This document shows, in pieces, positions 1 to 4,307 of a stretch of DNA of 6,076 nucleotides. Every line of letters begins with the position of its first letter. Position 1 is the stretch's first letter. This DNA comes from CAZALT01 sp964485515 (lineage in GTDB: Bacteria; Actinomycetota; Acidimicrobiia; Acidimicrobiales; Acidimicrobilacustridaceae). The stretch lies in assembly GCA_964485515.1 (NCBI GenBank), contig CAZALT010000198.1, forward strand, positions 1 through 6,076, read 5' to 3'. Below the pieces are notes generated by a model. That model was not told the origin of the DNA, made no database searches, and saw nothing but the letters and a program-made list of their open reading frames with translations. The position numbers and the translations under genes were made by a program.

Positions 1-137
1 ACCCCTTCGCCCGCACCGCCAAGGCCGACGCAACCGTCGCAGCGCTTCGGGCCCGAGCCACCGATGTCGACACCAGTCGCATGCCACGCGCGCAGTGGCG
101 CGAACGCAACGAAGCCGCCGGAATCGGCCTGATCTGA
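1..137 (+). CDS. 3' end of an unrecognised protein (partial)
   Basis: Only the last 44 complete codons are in the window; the first full codon begins at base 3 and the TGA stop is at 135-137. The tail is alanine- and arginine-rich, reads in part SRMPRAQWRERNEAAG and ends GIGLI. Third positions are strongly GC-biased and the other two forward frames give arginine- or proline-rich junk, so this is the likely coding frame. I do not recognise the family from this tail. It lies 54 bases upstream of the SnoaL-like fragment on the same strand, so the two may once have shared a transcript. Confidence 0.55.
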   Translation, partial: PFARTAKADATVAALRARATDVDTSRMPRAQWRERNEAAGIGLI

Positions 138-179
138 TCGCCCCGCAAGCGAGGGTCGACCGTCCGGCCACCCGGCCGC

Positions 180-185
180 AGGAGG
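180..185 (+). promoter_or_regulatory. Strong ribosome binding site fixing a TTG start
   Basis: AGGAGG lies six bases before the TTG at 192-194. This spacing favours TTG 192 over the in-frame ATG codons at 219 and 225, which have no comparable site. Confidence 0.6.
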
Positions 186-191
186 ACCCGT

Positions 192-440
192 TTGCCACTT
201 GAACCGCCAACACGAGAAATGTCCATGGACCTGCAAGAGGTGTACGACAAGATCGAGATCGGCGAGCTGTTCGCTCGCTACGCGAGGGGCGTCGACTCCC
301 GCGATTGGGAGCTCTGGAAGGCGGTGTTCAGGGCCCAATCGGGGAGCCTCGTCAGCAGCCGACCCAGTGAAGGACGGGCAGTGGCTACCGGTCGGTACTC
401 CCGGCGTTGCGCCTCCAGGTCTGGTCGTAGATGCGGATGA
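192..440 (+). pseudogene. SnoaL-like / NTF2-fold protein, 5' fragment only
   Basis: Residues 12-46 (MDLQEVYDKIEIGELFARYA, then the VDSRDWELWKAVF stretch) have the N-terminal helix pattern of SnoaL-like, nuclear-transport-factor-2-fold proteins: an L-x-D/K-x-x-I-x-E-L-x-x-R-Y-A start, then V-D-x-R-D-W-x-x-W-x-x-V-F. Intact members are about 130-170 residues and continue into a beta-rich half; functions range from polyketide cyclases to dehydratases and unknowns. Here the pattern ends at Phe46 (327-329). The remaining residues to the stop at 438-440 are arginine/serine-rich, unlike the family, and run antisense into the neighbouring lipoprotein gene. No frame after 330 restores the family pattern, so this is not a simple frameshift. 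The gene is cut by a rearrangement near 330 and is probably non-functional despite its good ribosome binding site. Confidence 0.7.
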
Positions 441-1332
441 GTTGGGGCCCGAGCCAGGTGGCGAGCTGGTCGGCCGCCGCCTCAGTCCAGTGGATGCCGT
501 CGGATCGTCCTAGTGGATCGAGCTCGCCGCCGGGCTGGCGGGCCATGTGGCCGGCGAGATCCAAGACGTTCACCAGAGGACGGGACGCGGCAGCCTCTCG
601 GATGAGGTCGTTCATGCGGCGCATGCGAGCCGGATCGTTCTCGGGCAGGCTCTGCGGGTCGATCCCGTCGTGGAGCCCGGACTGATTCAGGGGGTGGGTG
701 AGCCACACGACGATCGAGCCCTGAGCGGTGAGGATGTCCATCGCCTCAGCGATCTCGCTGGCGTAGAACTCGTCGTAGTCCGGGTCGCCGAACGACATCC
801 AGCGGTCTCGGCTGGGGAGGAGTCGGTCGGGCACATCCCAGGTTCCGGCGAGGACTGCCACGAGTTCGGGCGGCCCGTCGGACAACGATGCCGCCGCGGG
901 CGACGTTCCATCGAGATCGGCGGCGTAGCGCTCCGCCCAGTCGACGCAGTCACGCACGGGGGTGTCGAGTCCTCGGATGCGGTGTTCGCCTCCGCGAGTC
1001 ATCCCGCATCCGGGCTCGCCGGCGTTGGCCACGGTGAAGCGGCCGGTCTCGTCGCCCCACTCGATGAGGCCGGAGCTGTCTGGTCGGGTACGGGGATCTC
1101 CGCCGATCGTGCTGGCCGCCGAGTCTCCTTCGAGGAGGAGATCGAGGTCTGTGCCGCACGCGTACGGGAGCAGCGTTGGCGCCGATGCATTGTCGAGGAC
1201 GGTCGGTGGAGTTTCGCTCGGAGTGTCTGCGGTGACGATGCAGTCGGACCTGCTGTCGACCTCGTCTGATGGCGAACCACACCCGATCGATGCAACGGCG
1301 AGCGCGAGGATCCCGGCCACGAGGCGTGGCAT
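385..1332 (-). CDS. Lipoprotein with stand-alone SGNH hydrolase-like domain
   Basis: Predicted 315-residue secreted lipoprotein. I chose the ATG at 1330-1332 because it begins a clean signal peptide (MPRLVAGILALAVASIG) with a lipobox-like ASIGC and the lipidated Cys18. An upstream in-frame ATG at 1405-1407, four bases after the acyltransferase stop, would add 25 arginine-rich residues and cannot be excluded. After a short Ser/Thr/Pro-rich linker comes an SGNH fold: block I GDSA with Ser71, a PGCG turn, and block V DGIHWTE with Asp278 and His281, the likely catalytic residues. The usual GxND of block III is absent; TWDVPDR stands there, as in the upstream fusion. The domain and its linker are clearly paralogous to the C-terminus of the upstream acyltransferase, with shared stretches such as VRDCVDWA, SLPENDP, RMRRMN and the ending YDQTW; about half of the positions match by eye. 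Probably co-transcribed with that gene. It may transfer or remove acyl groups on envelope glycans; the substrate is unknown. Confidence 0.85.
   Translation of the reverse strand: MPRLVAGILALAVASIGCGSPSDEVDSRSDCIVTADTPSETPPTVLDNASAPTLLPYACGTDLDLLLEGDSAASTIGGDPRTRPDSSGLIEWGDETGRFTVANAGEPGCGMTRGGEHRIRGLDTPVRDCVDWAERYAADLDGTSPAAASLSDGPPELVAVLAGTWDVPDRLLPSRDRWMSFGDPDYDEFYASEIAEAMDILTAQGSIVVWLTHPLNQSGLHDGIDPQSLPENDPARMRRMNDLIREAAASRPLVNVLDLAGHMARQPGGELDPLGRSDGIHWTEAAADQLATWLGPQLIRIYDQTWRRNAGSTDR
415..431. repeat. 17-bp identical segment shared by the two SGNH genes
   Basis: The 17 bases at 415-431 recur at 1439-1455, 1,024 bases apart in the same orientation. Both copies encode the YDQTW ending of their SGNH domains. 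They are a conserved trace of the domain duplication, not a mobile repeat; flanking sequence is similar but diverged. Confidence 0.75.
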
Positions 1333-1411
1333 GGTCCACCGCCGATCTGATACCGCCAGGACGGCCGGCCCGCGCCGACGACGTGCGCAGCGGCGACCGT
1401 CCGTCATCGGT

Positions 1412-3562
1412 CTACCCGTCGCTGGATTGGATCTCATCCCAGGTCTGGTCGTAGAGCTCGATCAGTGTCGGTCCGAGTGATCGGGCGATGTCGTCGGCGG
1501 CACCTTCGGTCCAGTGGACACCGTCTGGCCGAGCGGCGTCTTCGAGGCCACCACCCGGTCGATCTCGGAGGTAGGACTCGAGATCGAAGACGCGAACCCG
1601 CGGCCGGGTTGCCGCGACCTCAGCGATGATCTCGTTCATCCTTCGCATCCGTGACGGGTCGTTCTCGGGGAGAGATTCCGGGTCGAGGCCTTCGGCGATT
1701 CCGCCGCGGTTGGTGGGATGGGCCATCCACACCACGATCGCCCCGCGGGAGCTGAGCAGGTCCATTGCCTTGGCGACCTCGCTGGCGTAGTACGCCTCAT
1801 AGACGGGGTCGCCGAACGACCGCCATCGGTCATCGCCGTAGAATTGGCGGTCGACGACGTCCCAGGAGGCGGCGAGCACGACCACCAGCAGGCGCTCGAA
1901 GGCGTCTCCGGTGGGCCGGTGGTCCTCCATGTCGGCGACGAAGCGCTGGGCCCAATCCACGCAGTCGCGTACCGGCGACTCCTTGCCGCGGTACCGCATC
2001 CAGCCGGTGCGGGAGATCCCGCATCCCGGGATGGCCCCGTTGAGGGCGGTGAAGCGCCCAGTGTCGTCTCCCCATCCTTTGAGGCCGGGTTGCTCTACCT
2101 GGTCGAGGATGTAGCCACCGAGGGTGCTCATCGCGGAATCGCCTTCGAACAGGACGTGCAGGTCCTCGTCGGTGGCGTGGGGCAGGAGCGGAGGCAGAGC
2201 GGGGGGACCTCCGATCTCGTCGGCGGTCGCCGTCTGGGGCGCCGTCGCCGTCGCCGTCGTCGTCGTCATCGGCCCTGCGAGGGCCGCGATCGGATCGTCG
2301 ATCCGTATCCGTTCGGTGGATGAGACCGAACCCGATACCTGGATCGTGCCGACGACGAGAAGCGCCATCGAAATCGGCGCCACGAGCGCGAGCTTCCAGT
2401 TCACCTGTGGCCGATGACGGATCGGCCGCTCGACGGCCACGAGAGACAGTTGGGCGAGGGCGAAGGTGACGCTGAGGCGCAGCGCGAACAGCGGCCATTC
2501 CGAGAGTTGGGTCCGGGCCGGGGTCAACCAGAGGAAGACCGGCCAGTGGAAGAGGTAGACGGCGTAGGAGACTCGCCCCAGCCACCGCAGCGGCCCCCAC
2601 GACAGAAGCGTCCGGGTTCGGCCGGGCTGCATGGAGGCGACCACGACGACAGCGGAGAGCACGGCGTATCCCGCGAATCCTCCGCGGTAGAGCCAACTGT
2701 CGCCTTGCGCAGCGGTCACCCACAGCACCACGACGATCGACAACGCGATTGCCCCTGAGGTGCTCATAGTGCGGCGTGCGGCGTCGGAGAGCGCGGCGCG
2801 ATGGTGAAGGCCGACGGCGAGCAGTGCGCCGATCAGGAGCTCTGCCGCCCGGGTGTCTGTCCCGTAGTACACCCGGCTCGGATTCTCGGGGTCGAACAAG
2901 ACTGCCATCTCGATCGTCGAGGCGATCGCCAGGCCACCGAGCACCAGGCTGAGTCGGGCCGGGCGGCGGCCGAGGCGAGCGAGAAGAATGGCCAGGAACA
3001 GCGGGAACAGCAGGTAGAACTGCTCCTCGATCGCGAGTGACCAGAAGTGCAGCACCGGCGACGGAGCGGCAAAGAGATCGGCATACGACTGGTTCGAAAG
3101 GATGAAGTGCCAGTTCGCTACATAGGCGAGGCTCGACCCGATGTCTCCCGAGAGCCCGTCGATCTGTGGGGCGCTCGCGACCAGTGGAGCGAAGAGGAAG
3201 ACCACACCGAACAGGCACACGAGTGACGCTGGAAGCAAGCGCTTGAAGCGACGGCGCCAGAACGACCCCAGGCTGATCCAGCCTTTGTGCTCGTGTTCGG
3301 CGAGCAACAGCGTCGTGATGAGGAAGCCCGAGAGCGTGAAGAACGTCGAGACTCCGAGGAAGCCCCCAGTCGCCCACGAGAAGCCGTTGTGAAAGGCGAG
3401 CACGGCAGCGACCGCGAGTCCGCGCAGTCCTTCGATTCCTGGCTGAAACGGAATCGACGGAGGGCGGTGACGCGGCGCGGTCGACTGAGCCTTCTCTCCA
3501 TGCTGGTCGAGCAGGTCGATCAGCGGCGCGAGCTCCGGGGACGGGTTGGGCAGGGTGGTCAA
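1412..3562 (-). CDS. Acyltransferase-3 membrane protein fused to SGNH domain
   Basis: 716-residue fusion of the OafA/YrhL type. Residues 43-385 are the acyltransferase-3 membrane domain: an R-x10-H motif (Arg47, His58), GGFLGVSTFFTLSGFLIT (66-83), an RRxxR stretch near 104-108, FWSLAIEEQFYLLFP (173-187), TDTRAAELLIGALL (235-248) and YAVYLFHWP (333-341), with about ten hydrophobic segments. A further segment (about 391-409) and a Thr/Ala/Pro-rich linker lead to an SGNH domain (466-708) with GDSA (Ser476) and DGVHW (Asp680, His683), predicted outside the membrane. In known fusions the membrane part passes acyl groups from cytoplasmic acyl-CoA to the SGNH part, which modifies an envelope or O-antigen-type glycan; the glycan here cannot be told. 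The TTG at 3560-3562 is the first start available in frame. It has a weak ribosome binding site, but it overlaps the stop of the small ORF upstream (TTGA), which suggests translational coupling. Confidence 0.93.
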   Translation of the reverse strand: MTTLPNPSPELAPLIDLLDQHGEKAQSTAPRHRPPSIPFQPGIEGLRGLAVAAVLAFHNGFSWATGGFLGVSTFFTLSGFLITTLLLAEHEHKGWISLGSFWRRRFKRLLPASLVCLFGVVFLFAPLVASAPQIDGLSGDIGSSLAYVANWHFILSNQSYADLFAAPSPVLHFWSLAIEEQFYLLFPLFLAILLARLGRRPARLSLVLGGLAIASTIEMAVLFDPENPSRVYYGTDTRAAELLIGALLAVGLHHRAALSDAARRTMSTSGAIALSIVVVLWVTAAQGDSWLYRGGFAGYAVLSAVVVVASMQPGRTRTLLSWGPLRWLGRVSYAVYLFHWPVFLWLTPARTQLSEWPLFALRLSVTFALAQLSLVAVERPIRHRPQVNWKLALVAPISMALLVVGTIQVSGSVSSTERIRIDDPIAALAGPMTTTTATATAPQTATADEIGGPPALPPLLPHATDEDLHVLFEGDSAMSTLGGYILDQVEQPGLKGWGDDTGRFTALNGAIPGCGISRTGWMRYRGKESPVRDCVDWAQRFVADMEDHRPTGDAFERLLVVVLAASWDVVDRQFYGDDRWRSFGDPVYEAYYASEVAKAMDLLSSRGAIVVWMAHPTNRGGIAEGLDPESLPENDPSRMRRMNEIIAEVAATRPRVRVFDLESYLRDRPGGGLEDAARPDGVHWTEGAADDIARSLGPTLIELYDQTWDEIQSSDG
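2241..2267. repeat. Short GCCGTC/GTC repeat in the Thr-Ala linker
   Basis: Three GCCGTC hexamers followed by three GTC triplets. On the minus strand, in the acyltransferase frame, they encode the Thr/Ala run TTTTATATA (residues 433-441) of the linker between the last membrane segment and the SGNH domain. Every unit is a multiple of three, so slippage would change linker length, not reading frame. Confidence 0.7.
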
Positions 3563-3720
3563 GTGCTCAGGTCGCTCAGGCGTCCCACCGAATGTGCGCT
3601 GTCCACCGGTTCGACCGTGCGGAGGGCGGCGCCACGCGCCGCGCCGTCGCTCGATGTCGTCCCGGGATCGCTGCGACCATCCGCACCTCGCCGTCCACCA
3701 CGAGTGAGCGCATTCAACAT
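3559..3720 (-). CDS. Small 53-residue ORF coupled to the acyltransferase
   Basis: An ATG at 3718-3720 opens a 53-codon frame ending in TGA at 3559-3561. That stop shares bases with the TTG start of the acyltransferase (TTGA, 3562-3559), the arrangement typical of translationally coupled genes, and the acyltransferase has no good ribosome binding site of its own. A weak AGGT/AGGG-like site precedes the ATG. The product begins MLNALTRGGRRG, is rich in Gly, Arg, Ser and Ala, ends SVGRLSDLST, and has no membrane segment or signal peptide. I do not recognise it. It may be a short leader whose translation delivers ribosomes to the TTG start, or a small protein. GC at third positions is higher in its second half than in its first, so coding status is uncertain. 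Confidence 0.4.
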   Translation of the reverse strand: MLNALTRGGRRGADGRSDPGTTSSDGAARGAALRTVEPVDSAHSVGRLSDLST

Positions 3721-3731
3721 CCCTGACCTGT

Positions 3732-3749
3732 CCGACGGACCGCCGTCGG
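3732..3749 (-). promoter_or_regulatory. Hairpin just before the small ORF
   Basis: CCGACGG (3732-3738) and CCGTCGG (3743-3749) form a perfect 7-bp stem with a 4-base loop. In the minus-strand transcript it lies 11 bases before the ATG at 3720, next to the presumed ribosome binding site. It shares two bases with the hairpin at 3748-3771, so the two full stems cannot form together. Confidence 0.4.
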
Positions 3750-3771
3750 GCTCACCCGTCGCGGTGAGCCC
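3748..3771. promoter_or_regulatory. Perfect 9-bp inverted repeat upstream of the acyltransferase unit
   Basis: GGGCTCACC (3748-3756) and GGTGAGCCC (3763-3771) are exact reverse complements around a 6-base loop. No T-run follows on either strand, so an ordinary intrinsic terminator is unlikely. It could be a dyad operator for a dimeric regulator or the first arm of a leader-RNA switch with the overlapping hairpin at 3732-3749. Confidence 0.4.
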
Positions 3772-4022
3772 AGCTCAGACTCGGCGGGAGTTCCCCTCCT
3801 CGCAAAGAACTGTCAGGAGATCGACAGATTCCGGTCCTCATCGGCGCGGCTGGCCGGGTCGACCAGGGTCGACAGGGCACGTCTCCCCCTCACGTGGTCG
3901 GCAAGGATCGGGCCCTCATCCGGCTGTCGAAATGCTGACAAACGTCTGCAGGGCCGGTTGCCGGTTCGTATGGTGCCATCGCTTTGGGCGCTCGAAGGCA
4001 CAGACCAATGGGGGAGCGTCGA
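3772..4022. other. Divergent intergenic region, no gene seen
   Basis: I see no supported gene here. Open frames in this stretch have no recognisable motifs and no good ribosome binding site. I found no convincing -35/-10 pair on either strand, although promoters for both divergent units should lie here or nearby. A 10-bp tandem repeat lies at 3856-3875. Confidence 0.4.
3856..3875. repeat. Tandem 10-bp direct repeat with GTCGAC cores
   Basis: GGGTCGACCA is followed directly by GGGTCGACAG; eight of ten bases match, and each unit contains the palindrome GTCGAC. Its position in the divergent intergenic region would suit a regulator binding on one face of the helix, but GTCGAC is common in GC-rich DNA. 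Confidence 0.3.
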
Positions 4023-4154
4023 GTGACCACCCCAAGCGGAGTGGCGCCCGCGACAAGAGGAAGGTGTCTCCTGCGCAAGCTTGTGATCATGATCGGGGCA
4101 CTGCTCTTGGTGGTGGCTGTCGGCTGTGGATCATCGATAAGGCAACCTCGGTGA
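4023..4154 (+). CDS. Tiny lipoprotein or orphan lipoprotein signal peptide
   Basis: The frame reads RKLVIMIGALLLVVAVGCGS, a textbook lipoprotein signal peptide with lipobox AVGC, but the stop (4152-4154) follows only eight residues after the cysteine (GSSIRQPR). From GTG 4023, which has GGGGGAG six bases upstream, the product is 43 residues. A CTG at 4071 also has an excellent site, AGGAAGG, six bases upstream, and would give a 27-residue product starting exactly at the signal peptide. An ATG at 4008 is also in frame. The sequence after the stop does not continue a protein in another frame that I can recognise. Either this is the 5' remnant of a lost lipoprotein gene, possibly with its start decayed from ATG to CTG, or a real micro-lipoprotein. 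It ends 153 bases before the next lipoprotein gene, same strand. Confidence 0.4.
   Translation: MTTPSGVAPATRGRCLLRKLVIMIGALLLVVAVGCGSSIRQPR
4058..4064 (+). promoter_or_regulatory. Ribosome-binding-site-like AGGAAGG before CTG 4071
   Basis: AGGAAGG lies six bases before a CTG that begins the lipoprotein signal peptide. If used, it sets a rare CTG start; if not, it marks where an ATG may once have been. Confidence 0.35.
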
Positions 4155-4160
4155 ATCTTC

Positions 4161-4190
4161 TTGATCCGTGGGGAACCAGATCGAGATCCT
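4161..4190 (+). promoter_or_regulatory. Weak candidate promoter for the alpha/beta hydrolase
   Basis: TTGATC (4161-4166) and GATCCT (4185-4190) are spaced 18 bases apart and match the -35 and -10 consensus at four and three of six positions. This is the best pair I found between the tiny ORF and the hydrolase, but it is weak. Confidence 0.2.
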
Positions 4191-4223
4191 GCAGCTTGGG
4201 TGAACGCTCGACCGCCGCCGGTA

Positions 4224-4256
4224 GGGATGTCGCCGGACTCCACCTGGCGACATCTC
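4224..4256 (+). promoter_or_regulatory. Hairpin in the leader of the alpha/beta hydrolase
   Basis: GATGTCGCC (4226-4234) and GGCGACATC (4246-4254) are exact reverse complements. One G-T and one G-C pair extend the stem outward to 4224/4256. It ends 51 bases before the ATG at 4308. No T-run follows, so it is more likely a leader-RNA structure or operator than a classical terminator of the tiny upstream ORF. Confidence 0.4.
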
Positions 4257-4307
4257 AACCCGCGGTAAAGGTGGAATCCTGTCGCCAACGAGAGAGGCGG
4301 CACCGAG

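Noticed and set aside
547..1269. 240-codon plus-strand frame opposite the SGNH lipoprotein
   Set aside because: It is antisense to a gene with clear SGNH motifs, and its translation shows no family features.
1333..1437. Extension of the SGNH lipoprotein to an earlier start at 1437
   Set aside because: It would overlap the acyltransferase coding end and put an arginine-rich stretch before the signal peptide. The start at 1332 gives a normal lipoprotein signal. The intermediate ATG at 1407 remains possible.
1830..3377. 515-codon minus-strand frame inside the acyltransferase gene
   Set aside because: It is Arg/Pro-rich with no motifs, and lies in a shifted frame within a clear acyltransferase-3/SGNH gene.
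4085..4094. GATCATGATC palindrome as a possible operator
   Set aside because: It lies inside the signal-peptide coding stretch, and a 10-base palindrome of GATC/CATG units is weak evidence alone.
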